DNA of 15,000 nt from Symbiodinium natans (GCA_905221605.1 CAJNDS010002179.1:1357026-1372025), one strand, 5' to 3'. Shown: positions 1-6,815, counted from the stretch's first letter. The notes: generated from the sequence alone by a model not told the origin. A program made the numbers and translations.

Positions 1-22
1 TGTTGTGCTCGATGGCTCAAAG
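1..22 (+). CDS. 3' end of an exon of an unrecognised gene
   Basis: Seven codons (VVLDGSK) run from the window edge to a canonical donor, AAG|GTGAGT, with GT at 23-24. The exon ends in phase 0, and the next candidate exon (326-382) also starts in phase 0. The 302-bp intron between them holds the first CCCTAAA array. The GGCTCAAAG text here resembles the end of the dinoflagellate spliced leader, but the donor explains it better. The piece is too short to identify the protein. Confidence 0.35.
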
Positions 23-150
23 GTGAGTTGTTCTTGTTTGTGGGGGGCGGGGAGGGCTAGGATTGTGTGCGGCTCCTCCGCTAGCTCTACGGGAAGGTGG
101 GTCAAAGCCCCAAACTCCCCCAGGGGTCGTCTGTCTCGGCACAGCCCTTC

Positions 151-302
151 TAAACCCTAAACCCTAACCCTAAACCCTAGACCCTAGACCCTAGACCCTA
201 GACCCTAAACCCTAAACCCTAAACCCTAAACCCTAAAACCCTAAACCCTAAACCCTAAACCCTCAACCCTCAACCCTAAACCCTAAACCCTAAACCCTAA
301 CC
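151..302 (+). repeat. Telomere-like tract, CCCTAAA orientation
   Basis: About 21 units of CCCTAAA, the longest C-strand tract in the window. It is degenerate, with four CCCTAGA units in a row, two CCCTCAA units and some CCCTAA or CCCTAAAA units. It lies between a GTGAGT donor (23) and the pyrimidine-rich acceptor at 324-325, so it is read here as intron content. It is internal, with unique sequence on both sides. Confidence 0.95.
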
Positions 303-325
303 TCCTTTCTGCGTGCTTTGCCCAG

Positions 326-382
326 GCTTCCGATGCCCCCTCCACAGAGGCTGCAGAAGCCCAGTGGGTCTTCTGGAGGCAG
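326..382 (+). CDS. Candidate exon, unrecognised gene (first chain)
   Basis: A strong acceptor (pyrimidine-rich stretch from about 301 ending CCCAG|G) opens 19 codons reading ASDAPSTEAAEAQWVFWRQ, closed by CAG|GT at 383. Both ends are phase 0, matching the exon ending at 22. Codons favour G or C in third position. An acidic, alanine-rich stretch is followed by an aromatic one. No family recognised. The telomeric tract abuts the pyrimidine tract directly. Confidence 0.42.
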
Positions 383-437
383 GTCCGGGGTCAAGCTTAG
401 TGGGGCTGCAGTTTGGTGTCAGTCGCTTAGATTGCAG

Positions 438-485
438 AAGCCAAAAAAAGGCGGTCTTCTCCAGCTTTCCTTGGCTTCGAGCATA
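438..485 (+). CDS. Candidate exon, first chain
   Basis: Sixteen codons (KPKKGGLLQLSLASSI) lie between TTGCAG (ends 437) and a near-canonical donor GTAAGT at 486-491. Both ends are phase 0, so it joins 326-382 without a frame change. The intron before it would be only 55 bp. An alternative acceptor inside (CTCCAG, ending about 464) would give a 21-nt exon, also phase 0. Function unknown. Confidence 0.33.
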
Positions 486-540
486 GTAAGTTTGGACCTG
501 GTCTTCTGTGCCGCGCTTCCAACCTCGCGGTCTGTCTGAG

Positions 541-554
541 GGGGGGGGGGGGGG
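541..554. repeat. Poly-G run
   Basis: A run of 14 G. Similar runs occur as C at about 5499-5517 and as G at 5808-5818, 13361-13367 and 14316-14325. Sequencing length error is likely at such runs, so frames read across them should not be trusted. Confidence 0.9.
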
Positions 555-637
555 TCCTTCCACAAACAGTAATGGTCGGGCAGGTTGCGACACCAGCAAA
601 GCTGCCTTTAGCGTAGCGCCCCTCACTGTCCAGCCAG

Positions 638-661
638 GATGCCGATGCTCAACATGTCTTG
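638..661 (+). CDS. Candidate 24-nt micro-exon, first chain
   Basis: GCCAG|G opens eight codons (DADAQHVL), closed by TTG|GTAGCC at 662. Both ends are phase 0. It is supported only by splice dinucleotides and phase. Confidence 0.22.
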
Positions 662-805
662 GTAGCCCAGCAGTACCCTTTAACCCCTTTTTCTATGGTT
701 ATGGGTTCCCTTATGAAGTAACCAACCAAAACGGGTGCCCTTGTCATAATACGGTTTCTGGGCTACCGAGACGTTGAACCGATCTTTAGTTGCTGTCACT
801 TGCAG

Positions 806-821
806 ACTCGATCGCGCCAGG
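806..821 (+). CDS. Candidate 16-nt micro-exon, first chain
   Basis: A good pyrimidine tract and CTTGCAG acceptor (ends 805) precede ACTCGATCGCGCCAG plus one base, then GTAGTC. It would encode TRSRQ and leave one base, which matches the two-base start of the exon at 1335. Weak on its own. Confidence 0.2.
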
Positions 822-845
822 GTAGTCAGGAGCATTGAGTTTAAA

Positions 846-984
846 GTTCTGAGAATAATTCAACATACCCTAAACCCATACCCCTTAACCGATAAAAGGG
901 AGAACATAAGGAAGGATTTTACCATGCCCCCTTAATTTGTTTTAAGTGTATGCCCAAGGGGTATGTTGAATGTTTCTTAGAAAA
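846..984. repeat. Foldback (MITE-like) element, AT-rich
   Basis: Inverted arms: ATTCAACATACCC at 858-870 pairs exactly with GGGTATGTTGAAT at 959-971. Similarity continues outward (TCTGAGAATAATTC against TCTAAGAAACATTC in reverse complement) and inward (CATACCCCTTAA against TTAAGTGTATG). The element lies in a predicted intron. No transposase or clear target duplication was seen. Confidence 0.6.
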
Positions 985-1334
985 GTGCGGAGTTTGGGGT
1001 GCAGGGTTAGAATTCGAACCTCAAGTTGGGATCGTAAACCCACCCGCAACCCTTCACCCTGCACCCCTTTAACCCGGAAGAGAGCTCCACGCCGGCCTGC
1101 AGTCCTCTGAAGCATCGGTAGCTTCCTAAACCCGCAACCCTGAACCTTAAACTTCCCGCAGCAAGTTGGTAGCAGCCGGATGCAGGTACTGCTACAAAAG
1201 ACAACACTCCAAAAGAATACCGACAAGGACAACAGCAATTGAAAGTAGAAATGAGTGAAAAGAATACTCAAAGAGGAAAGGCACACTGGCACTTTGCTTA
1301 GGCTTTGTGCAGCCGCGTGTCAAGATTTTGCCAG

Positions 1335-1389
1335 GTCTGGCCATCATGGCACCCACCACATCTAAGCAGCCGGCATACAAAGCCAGCTG
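1335..1389 (+). CDS. Candidate exon, first chain
   Basis: TTTTGCCAG|G opens two bases plus 17 codons reading LAIMAPTTSKQPAYKAS, with a GT donor at 1390. The two-base start matches the one base left by 806-821, and the two bases left here match the single T that starts 1629. The frame stays open to about 1424. Function unknown. Confidence 0.3.
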
Positions 1390-1440
1390 GTGTGGGCCTC
1401 AGAATTTGAGGGGCTCGCTGCCCTAAAGCATCCTCGCAAC

Positions 1441-1463
1441 CTAAACCCTAAACCCTAAACCCC
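1441..1463 (+). repeat. Short telomere-like tract, CCCTAAA orientation
   Basis: Three units. It lies in the same predicted intron as the tract at 1561-1626. Confidence 0.9.
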
Positions 1464-1560
1464 ATCTGACTGTGGCGGGAAACTTCTTTTTTCTGAACGA
1501 GACGAACTCACCTGGTCTATGCTTGGTTAATCGGCGAGTTGGGTATAGATAGCCTGAAGC

Positions 1561-1626
1561 CCCTAAACCCTAAAACCTAAAACCTAAACCCTAAACCCTA
1601 AACCCTAAACCCTAAACCCTAAACCC
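1561..1626 (+). repeat. Telomere-like tract, CCCTAAA orientation
   Basis: About nine units, two of them drifted to CCTAAAA. It ends in CCCAG|T, so the repeat itself leads directly into a possible splice acceptor (1627-1628). CTAAAC within each unit resembles a branch-point sequence. Confidence 0.95.
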
Positions 1627-1628
1627 AG

Positions 1629-1701
1629 TTGCTCCATGAGTCCAAAGGCAAAGCTCGGGACGGGGAGGGCACCTCGTGACAAGACGAAGAATGAAAACGA
1701 T
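1629..1701 (+). CDS. Candidate exon, first chain
   Basis: It starts directly after a telomeric tract at CCCAG. The frame reads CSMSPKAKLGTGRAP and continues Lys/Asp/Asn-rich to a GC donor candidate at 1702-1703; the same frame stops at 1711. The one-base start matches the exon ending at 1389. A basic, low-complexity piece, not recognised. Confidence 0.3.
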
Positions 1702-1725
1702 GCCCGAAAGTGACCATGGTTTAGA

Positions 1726-1782
1726 CCCCTAAACCCTAAACCCTAAACCCTAAACCCTAAACCCTAAACCCTAAACCCTAGA
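1726..1782 (+). repeat. Telomere-like tract, CCCTAAA orientation
   Basis: About eight units, nearly perfect, ending in CCCTAGA. It lies downstream of the exon candidate 1629-1701. Confidence 0.95.
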
Positions 1783-1917
1783 CACATGTGGGCCATGTTC
1801 GCGGTGAGCTAACGCTCAGACTTTGGGGGCAAGGTGTGCCTGTCTGCATGTTTGCCGTTTAAGTTTGGTGGCTGCCTGCCCGGTAATCATCACTCTTCCA
1901 AATGCTTGAGGGTGTCC

Positions 1918-1998
1918 TCCTACCCTCCCCTCCCTCCTCCCTCCTCCCCTCCCCTCCTCCCCTCCCCTTCCTCCCTCTCTTCTCCCCCCACTCTCTAC
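1918..1998. repeat. Polypyrimidine tract (CCTCCC-rich)
   Basis: About 80 bases of almost pure C/T on the plus strand, able to form H-DNA. It lies just upstream of an acceptor (CGTAG, ends 2025) and a long open segment, so it could simply be an over-long splice pyrimidine tract. Confidence 0.85.
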
Positions 1999-2025
1999 TG
2001 CCCCTCCCCGCAACAAACATCGTAG

Positions 2026-2171
2026 CGCCCCGTCAGATGTAGGGCAAGCAATAACAAGGCGTGCACAAAGCGCCCGAGCAGCGAAATCCTTCAACTCTTA
2101 GAGTCTTCGAGCGTCACACAAGCCCTGTGCAGCCCACAGATATCTCTCAAAACTTGCGAGGAACAACAGCG
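2026..2171 (+). CDS. Candidate exon after the polypyrimidine tract
   Basis: Open for about 49 codons from the acceptor CGTAG to a stop at 2172, with a GT donor at the same place (CAGCG|GTGACG). The frame includes the motifs KRPSSEILQLLESSSV and SPQISLKTCEEQQ, polar and probably helical. The exact start is uncertain. It could belong to the first chain. Unrecognised. Confidence 0.32.
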
Positions 2172-2337
2172 GTGACGGCAGTGCCGACGTGTTTGGGACT
2201 AGGGAGTTCTCGAGCAGATAGGCACCCTTGCTGGTCGAAAGGTTTCGGAGAGGTACGCAAAAGTCTCAACAAACCCTACGCATCCACAAAAGTAGTAAGT
2301 AGTTAGTAGTTGGTCAGTAGGCAGCAGGTAGTGGTAC

Positions 2338-2366
2338 TAAACCCTAAATCCTAAACCCTAAACCCT
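2338..2366 (+). repeat. Telomere-like tract, CCCTAAA orientation
   Basis: Four units, one drifted to AATCCT. It faces the opposite-orientation tract at 2464-2520 about 100 bp away, and the candidate exon 2390-2454 lies between the two. Confidence 0.9.
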
Positions 2367-2389
2367 GTGCTAATTGACCCTTTGAAGAG

Positions 2390-2454
2390 GATCTGAACCT
2401 CGGGAGGTGTGGCCAAACTAATGAAGTTTGGTGGAGCACGTCGGTGCGGAGCCG
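2390..2454 (+). CDS. Candidate exon, second part of the 5' region
   Basis: TTTGAAGAG|G opens a frame reading DLNLGRCGQTNEVWWS and on to CG|GTGACG (GT at 2455), leaving two bases. The next intron would contain the TTTAGGG tract at 2464-2520. A possible 9-nt micro-exon (2544-2552, GAG|GTGAGG donor) would carry the phase to 2580. No family recognised. Confidence 0.35.
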
Positions 2455-2463
2455 GTGACGATT

Positions 2464-2520
2464 GGGGGGTTTAGGGTTTAGGGTTTAGGGTTAGGGTTTA
2501 GGGTTTAGGGTTTAGGGTTT
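2464..2520 (-). repeat. Telomere-like tract, TTTAGGG orientation
   Basis: About eight units, including one TTAGGG unit. First G-strand-oriented tract in the window. Confidence 0.95.
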
Positions 2521-2579
2521 ATTGGTGGAAGCTGATTGTAGAGGGCTCTGAGGTGAGGATCGCTCTGTGTGTGCAAGAG

Positions 2580-2647
2580 TGAGTGTACCATGTCTCGCCG
2601 TCTCGTCATCAACCCTGCGACGTGGACTCGCCCCAGCTGTGCAGGAG
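2580..2647 (+). CDS. Candidate exon ending at a GGAG|GTAAC donor
   Basis: The open frame reads SECTMSRRLVINPATWTRPS and ends GCA-GGA-G before GTAAC at 2648. The start follows CAAGAG. The one base left over matches the two-base start of 2711-2798 across a 63-bp intron made mostly of CCCTAAA units. The minus strand is also open here, so strand rests on the splice sites. Confidence 0.38.
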
Positions 2648-2670
2648 GTAACAAAGAAACCCAAAACCGC

Positions 2671-2699
2671 AAACCCTAAACCCTAAACCCTAAACCCTA
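2671..2699 (+). repeat. Telomere-like tract filling a 63-bp predicted intron
   Basis: Four CCCTAAA units between GTAAC (2648) and CCGCCAG (ends 2710). Confidence 0.92.
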
Positions 2700-2710
2700 T
2701 TGACCGCCAG

Positions 2711-2798
2711 GCGAAGCCTGGGAGGAGGATCCCGCGGGACAAGAGGCGGCCGCCACAGGCACAGGGTTCAGGGTGGACTGGCTACATCCGAAATCGAT
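2711..2798 (+). CDS. Candidate exon bounded by telomeric introns
   Basis: CCGCCAG|G opens a strongly coding-like frame with GEAWEEDPAGQEAAAT followed by GFRVDWLHPKS. It can end at GAT|GTTTAGGG, where the donor GT is also the first base pair of the TTTAGGG tract (2799). Phase agrees with 2580-2647. Third positions are mostly G or C. Function unknown. Confidence 0.45.
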
Positions 2799-2848
2799 GT
2801 TTAGGGTTTAGGGTTTAGGGGGTTTGGGGTTTGGGGTTTGGGGTTTAG
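2799..2848 (-). repeat. Telomere-like tract, TTTAGGG then TTTGGGG units
   Basis: Three TTTAGGG units pass into three or four TTTGGGG units. The A-to-G drift resembles the larger GGGGTTTT array near 13.8-14.0 kb. Confidence 0.92.
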
Positions 2849-3180
2849 CTGATACTTGGAGCCTGGGGTTTAGGAGAAGGGCTTGCAAACGGGTTTAGGG
2901 TTGAAGGGATGTTTGCATCCTTGCTGTATCACTGGGCTAAGGCGCGTGCGCCGCTTTTCTCCCCCCGAATGGTTCTTGGACCTTCGGGACTACGGAGCTG
3001 GGTTTGTTCTAAAGTAGGGCATCTCGATGATAGTATAATTATGGTATATAATATTCTTCTACGAACAGGGGCGCAAAAATGTAAATTCTAGGAGAAGGCC
3101 CCCGAACCCTCGTGTCCTCCTAAGAACCAGTAAGGTTGGCCGGGAGTTTGGGTCCTGGGGTCAATGCGGACGCAGTCCTA
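2849..3180. other. No gene supported
   Basis: Contains scattered single TTTAGGG units and a 60-codon plus-strand ORF (2909-3091) with no coding bias that I trust. No RNA gene seen. Confidence 0.5.
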
Positions 3181-3181
3181 C

Positions 3182-3298
3182 CCTTGGATCAATTGAACCC
3201 TACAGTTGGGGTCATATACCCTAGACCACTGCAATTCCAATTAAGGTATATGAACCATACACCTTTTTAGGGTTCATTTGATCCCCAAGGATCGTCCT
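3182..3298. repeat. Foldback (MITE-like) element
   Basis: The left arm, CCTTGG-ATCAATTGAACCCTA, matches the reverse complement of the right arm (TAGGGTTCATTTGATCCCCAAGG) with one 2-base gap and one mismatch. A second nested pair, GGTCATATACC / GGTATATGAACC, lies inside. The TTAAGGTATAT core is shared with the other foldbacks in this window. Confidence 0.65.
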
Positions 3299-3373
3299 TC
3301 CTTGTAGATAGCGGTTGGCGACTGACAGAGATAGCGACGAGCATCTGCGCACCCGGGAGATTGGAAGTTATGG

Positions 3374-3404
3374 AAACCCTAAACCCTAAACCCTAAACCC
3401 TAGA
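3374..3404 (+). repeat. Telomere-like tract, CCCTAAA orientation
   Basis: Four units ending in CCCTAGA. It is paired with an opposite tract about 70 bp downstream (3473-3519), so the two could fold into a long hairpin. Confidence 0.92.
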
Positions 3405-3472
3405 CCACTCCTTGATTCAGGGGGCATGATGCCCATGGATCAGCGCGAATCCTGGGATTTCGAGGCAGGAGG

Positions 3473-3519
3473 GCTTAGGGTTTAGGGCTTAGGGTTTAGG
3501 GTTTAGGGTTTAGGGTTTA
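3473..3519 (-). repeat. Telomere-like tract, TTTAGGG orientation
   Basis: Six to seven units, two drifted to CTTAGGG. Confidence 0.92.
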
Positions 3520-3729
3520 ACGTGGGTAGGTGTCGGCGCACGCTCGAAACGAGTGACTTTTCAGGGAGGGTGCAGATGCACATGCGCAGAACTCATCAAT
3601 CGCTGGCTCACTGTACTTGGCTTTGTAGTTGCTTTGTGCCGATAACCTGGATCCGATATCCCTGATGCATTTTATGCAAGCCGAACCCATGCCCCTGCAC
3701 TCGAACTAGCGCGAAGTCTGCTGTTGCAG

Positions 3730-3825
3730 AGTCTTTGCACAACTCGAACTTCCGAAGCTTCTGGCATTGAGATGGCGTTGAGCCTTTGTCTTGAGGCTCC
3801 TGCACCTGCGCACCCGCCGCCACTT
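3730..3825 (+). CDS. Candidate exon 1 of the EGY-repeat gene
   Basis: GTTGCAG|A (ends 3729) opens 32 codons, SLCTTRTSEASGIEMALS followed by a Pro/Ala-rich LEAPAPAHPPPL, to ACTT|GTAAAG at 3826. Both ends are phase 0. The frame stays open past the donor into the CT microsatellite, so the end is uncertain. Upstream exons may be missing. No family recognised. Confidence 0.38.
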
Positions 3826-3895
3826 GTAAAGGCTGGTACTGGTACTATTGCAGTTGCGGCGTTTGACATCCCATCACCTCTTGTTCTCGTTTTGC

Positions 3896-3927
3896 GCTCT
3901 CTCTCTCTCTCTTTCTCTGGCGCTCTT

Positions 3928-3960
<33 letters not shown>

Positions 3961-4078
3961 GGCTCTCTTCCTCTCTCACTCTCGCTCTCTCTCGCTCTCT
4001 CTCGCTCTCTCTCTCGCTCTCTCTCTCCCTCTCTCCCTCTCGCTCTCTCTCTCTCTCTCTCGCTCTCTCTCTCGCTCG
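3896..4078. repeat. CT-rich microsatellite
   Basis: (CT)n interrupted by CG, GG and CCCT, about 180 bp. It is open in several frames (poly Ser-Leu), which is an artefact of the repeat. It lies in the intron predicted between 3825 and 4153. Confidence 0.95.
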
Positions 4079-4152
4079 CCGTTGTCTATCTGTCTTTCCT
4101 GGCTTGCGCGTTTGGGGAAGGTTGATGTTCGGGAAAGCAACGCGCTAGCCAG

Positions 4153-4185
4153 GAAGAAGTCAAAGAATCCCGTGGATTCTTGCGA
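4153..4185 (+). CDS. Candidate 33-nt exon 2 of the EGY-repeat gene
   Basis: AGCCAG|G opens EEVKESRGFLR (11 codons), closed by GCGA|GTGAGC at 4186. Both ends are phase 0, agreeing with exons on both sides. Small but with good sites at both ends. Confidence 0.36.
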
Positions 4186-4233
4186 GTGAGCGTTCTGTCA
4201 AATCAATCCACAGCCGCAGTCTAAAAGAACCTC

Positions 4234-4259
4234 ATCTATATATATATATATATATATAT
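4234..4259. repeat. (AT)n microsatellite
   Basis: About 12 AT units in a predicted intron. Confidence 0.95.
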
Positions 4260-4330
4260 GGTCTTCCATCATGTATCGCCCCTAAACGTACGATCCATGA
4301 ATGTCTTACAATCACCAGCCCCCCTTTCAG

Positions 4331-4471
4331 ATCCGAAGCTTCAATCCACAATCCCGGGCCCTAGAACAACCGGAGCCTGGAACCCAGAAAGCTCCAAGTT
4401 TCTTCTATATTCCAGTCCGACCTTCAGTGCCATGCCCGGGAACACACAAAACTTCGCAAAGCTGCAGAGAC
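4331..4471 (+). CDS. Candidate exon 3 of the EGY-repeat gene
   Basis: A strong acceptor (CCCCCCTTTCAG, ends 4330) opens 47 codons with motifs RSFNPQSRALEQPEPG and APSFFYIPVRPSVPCPG, to GAC|GTAGGG at 4472. Both ends are phase 0. A second frame is also open here (4258-4791), but it does not fit the splice phase. Pro-rich and unrecognised. Confidence 0.42.
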
Positions 4472-4516
4472 GTAGGGGTCAAGACCTAGATGATGGGTTT
4501 AGGCAGCCCTGGACAG

Positions 4517-4720
4517 GCTCCTCCAGCACGGGGGGAGTTGAGGAACGCCCTACAAGAGGGCTACGAGGGCTACGCGGGCCACGAGGGCTACGAGGGCTAC
4601 GAGGGCCACGAGGGCTACGAGGGCTACGAGGGCCACGAGGGCTACGAGGGCCACGAGGGCTACGAGGGCTACAGCCAGGCCTTCTGCAGCTGCTTGTGTG
4701 TGGGAGGGCCGTCTTTCTGA
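4517..4720 (+). CDS. Candidate last exon: Glu-Gly-Tyr/His tripeptide-repeat protein
   Basis: From GGACAG|G (ends 4516) the frame reads APPARGELRNALQ, then about 13 tripeptides (EGY or EGH, one AGH), then SQAFCSCLCVGGPSF and a TGA at 4718-4720. It is phase 0 with 4331-4471, although the intron would be only 45 bp. The repeat is the 9-bp minisatellite read in frame. The other frames give LRG/PRG repeats and, on the minus strand, VAL or RSP repeats, so the choice of frame depends on the upstream exons. A short tyrosine/glycine/acid repeat could be structural or low-complexity; no function is assigned. Confidence 0.4.
   Translation, partial: APPARGELRNALQEGYEGYAGHEGYEGYEGHEGYEGYEGHEGYEGHEGYEGYSQAFCSCLCVGGPSF
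4552..4671. repeat. 9-bp minisatellite (GAGGGCTAC / GAGGGCCAC)
   Basis: About 13 tandem 9-mers. They alternate between TAC and CAC endings in a partly regular order (Y Y H, Y Y H, Y Y H, Y H, Y Y), which suggests growth by 27-bp blocks. All six frames stay open because the unit is a multiple of three with no stop. Confidence 0.95.
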
Positions 4721-5032
4721 CTGGTGCTTCGGGTTTGTGTGGTTGTGTGGAGGTAAAGGTGTCAGTCGCACCGCATCTCATCTCGTGGTGAGTAGGGCTT
4801 AAATGGGCCACAGAGTAAAACATGGTGCGCATGTACATGCATCTACTGTACGCAGCTATAGACAATTTTTTCTTTAGTTTGGAGGCCAGGCAGGGCGAGC
4901 ACTGGAGTCAAGGTGAACGTATTCAGAATTCAGGGTTTGCTTTTGTCGAGTTACAGGCCAGGGAGACAGATATGCAGACTCTGAGAGGGTTGGCAAAGCG
5001 GCCCTAAAGGCTATAAACCCTAAACTTTATAT
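4721..5032. other. No gene firmly supported; possible micro-exons
   Basis: A 60-codon ORF (4822-5007) spans possible splice sites (GGCCAG|G ending about 4888; TCAAG|GTGAAC about 4911), but the joins do not agree in phase with neighbours. Otherwise nothing seen. Confidence 0.4.
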
Positions 5033-5120
5033 CATAGTGGGGTAACATTTTTGCATTTTTAAGGGTACTTAAACTCAATAAGGAATAAAATTTTAAAATT
5101 TTATTACTATCCCAACTATG
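5033..5120. repeat. AT-rich foldback element with a 22-bp perfect palindrome
   Basis: Arms CATAGTGGGGTAA (from 5033) and TTACTATCCCAACTATG (to 5120) are near reverse complements. Inside, 5084-5105 is a perfect palindrome centred on TTTTAAAA. Confidence 0.55.
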
Positions 5121-5498
5121 AACCAGTAAACCCGGATATCTTTGGTCGGGCTCTCCGCAAAGGAGTTCTGATAGATTCGACGGTGCTAGCACGTGGGGAG
5201 TTATTCTAGGGTCGTTCTGACATGCATATCAATTGGGGGAGGGGGTTTCTTACCCAAGTCTACCATGACTTGGCAAAAAATGAGCGTGTTAGATCTCACC
5301 CCCCATAACCTGAACCCTTTGAAGCTCGCCAAAGCTCCCTAAAAGCCCCAGGTCTTGAGAGGGGAACCACTGGCTTCTATAGCAAGCTCCAAATGGTTGT
5401 GTTTCGACCCCCTTCTTGCAACCCAGACAATTGCGTAATCCACGACATACAGGACCCTCGGAAGGGGGGTCCACCCCCTAGCAGTTTGGGGCAACCCC

Positions 5499-5517
5499 CC
5501 CCCCCCCCCCCCCCCCC
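5499..5517. repeat. Poly-C run
   Basis: About 19 C. It would give polyproline in one frame. Likely unstable and prone to sequencing error. Confidence 0.9.
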
Positions 5518-5622
5518 AAGCACTGAGCTCTCCGCCGCAGCCGCTGGCCCGAACGCCCCACGATTTTGCTTCGCCGCCCCCCTGAAGTGCCCAAATTTTC
5601 CCTCGCACCGGGCGCCGGGGCG

Positions 5623-5691
5623 CATGGATTTTGACGAGCTCGAGGAGGCCCTGGGCAGCAACTCAACGAGCTCAGCCAGCCACACCCTCTA
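5623..5691 (+). CDS. Possible first coding exon (acidic N-terminus)
   Basis: An ATG after a GC-rich leader opens MDFDELEEALGSNSTSSASH and stops at 5689-5691. The Asp/Glu-rich start followed by a Ser/Thr linker looks like a protein N-terminus. The open frame also runs upstream to 5393 across the poly-C run, and a good acceptor (CTCCGCCGCAG) ends at about 5540, so it may instead be an internal exon. A foldback element begins 2-3 bases after the stop and may truncate the gene. Confidence 0.25.
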
Positions 5692-5693
5692 AT

Positions 5694-5756
5694 TTAGGAA
5701 GTATAGGCCTTGGATTCATATCCCTATATATAGTTTAAGGGGCGCATTCCTTAGCA
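5694..5756. repeat. Foldback element, GGATCC-core family, diverged copy
   Basis: It begins AGGAAGTATA and ends AGTTTAAGG...ATTCCTTA, the same ends as the better copy at 8742-8797, but the centre has diverged (ATATCCCTATATATAG) and lacks GGATCC. Confidence 0.5.
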
Positions 5757-6004
5757 AAAGCGTATTCAATCTCCGGGTTCGTAGGAGTTTGAGGAGGATT
5801 GTTCTCGGGGGGGGGGGGGTTCCTTCTCAAGTAATAGGTTTTTTTGGCCGGTGGAGGTCCACCCTTGTGTCTTGCAAGGGTTCCGGAGCGCCAGCGGTCA
5901 GTTCTACCCATGAACTAGGCTCCCAATGGTGACATGGGAGCACATAGGGTGAACCTTGGGAAGAGGGATGCTTTGCATGTTGACATATTTTGACCCTGAA
6001 ACAG

Positions 6005-6292
6005 AGCCCTGTGGAATGCAGGGGCGCTTTGGGGCATTTTGATGTTGACCCAGCGTTGCCTGTTTGTTTTATCCACATGGCTGGCAACATGCGGTTGGGC
6101 ACACAGGCTCCATGTCCGACAGCTCTTGGGGAAAATGTGCAGTTGTGCCCGGAAGCTTTAGCACTCACCCATTGTTGCCGCCAGGTAGAGGACACGGCAG
6201 TGCAACAGGCCCATCTTAGTGGGCGGGGGGGTGTGTTTGCACGTCTGCCTTACCCTATACAAACCTTTGCCACAAGAGCAGCAAGCAAGTGA
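6005..6292 (+). CDS. Candidate exon, possibly terminal, unrecognised
   Basis: GAAACAG|A (ends 6004) opens 95 codons to TGA at 6290-6292, containing GALGHFDVDPALPVCFIHMA and later NVQLCPEALALTHCCRQ. A donor CGCCAG|GTAGAG at 6185 would make a 60-codon, phase-0 exon. If that donor is not used, the frame runs to the stop. Cys- and His-containing, no family recognised. The minus strand is also open over 5827-6195, so strand is not settled by openness alone. Confidence 0.35.
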   Translation, partial: SPVECRGALGHFDVDPALPVCFIHMAGNMRLGTQAPCPTALGENVQLCPEALALTHCCRQVEDTAVQQAHLSGRGGVFARLPYPIQTFATRAASK

Positions 6293-6400
6293 CCTCGACT
6301 GAGTGCTGTATTGTGCCGTACTGCGCTGTAGGTTGATGCTCGAGGCTCTGCCCAGTCTTGCTGATCAGGAGGTGCCTTCAAGATTTTTGACTAGATCCTC

Positions 6401-6468
6401 AAGCCCCAAGCCCCAAACCCAAAGCCCCAACCTCCAAACTTCCAACCCCAAACCCTAAACCATAAACC
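6401..6468 (+). repeat. Degenerate CCCTAAA/CCCCAAA tract
   Basis: Decayed units (CCCCAAG, CCCCAAA, CCAACCC) ending in two good CCCTAAA units. Confidence 0.7.
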
Positions 6469-6510
6469 TGCTTGCAGACAGAGCGTGCCAAAAGACCCTA
6501 ATTAAACCCC

Positions 6511-6586
6511 AAGCCCACCAAGCCAGAGGCCGCTGCTGAGCGTGCTGCCGCCTCGGAAAAGCTCGCGGCGGAGAGGACGGGCGGAG
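6511..6586 (+). CDS. Candidate Ala/Glu/Lys-rich exon
   Basis: The open frame reads KPTKPEAAAERAAASEKLAA then ERTGG plus one base, ending GGAG|GTGTAA (GT at 6587). The start is uncertain; several AGs lie at 6502-6525. Heptad-like spacing suggests a coiled coil. The one leftover base matches the two-base start of 6674-6815. Confidence 0.35.
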
Positions 6587-6673
6587 GTGTAAAAAAAATC
6601 TCCCGCAGATGGGGCAGTTCCCGAAGATGATGGGTGGATCAAAGGGTTTATATAGGGCTTGTAGGGTTTACAG

Positions 6674-6815
6674 GGAACAGCGTCCCGCTGTGCTTGTTCG
6701 CGTACAGGCTGAAACGTTGGTCAGGAAGCTTGTTGCCTCCGGCTAGCCTCGATTTTCTGGGACCTGAGAGGCTTCGTAAGGATGTTGTGCTTGTGGCTCC
6801 CGACGGGATTGAAAG
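6674..6815 (+). CDS. Candidate exon joined to 6511-6586
   Basis: TTTACAG|G (ends 6673) opens a 46-codon frame including SLDFLGPERLRKDVVLVAPD and GIE, ending in two bases before a GC donor at 6816-6817. That donor lies in AAGGCCC, and the next acceptor lies in an identical AAGGCCC at 6934-6940. Phase agrees on both sides. Function unknown. Confidence 0.37.

Noticed and set aside
1-22. Spliced-leader relic (GGCTCAAAG)
   Set aside because: It has an extra A and is followed directly by a canonical GTGAGT donor.
151-302. True chromosome end
   Set aside because: The tract is degenerate, has unique DNA on both sides, and similar tracts recur in both orientations across the window.
3848-4189. Ser/Leu-rich ORFs over the CT microsatellite
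   Set aside because: Products of the repeat; open in several overlapping frames.
5827-6195. 122-codon minus-strand ORF
   Set aside because: Overlaps the plus-strand candidate exon with better splice boundaries. It is vaguely reminiscent of repetitive predicted proteins, so it should be tested by search.
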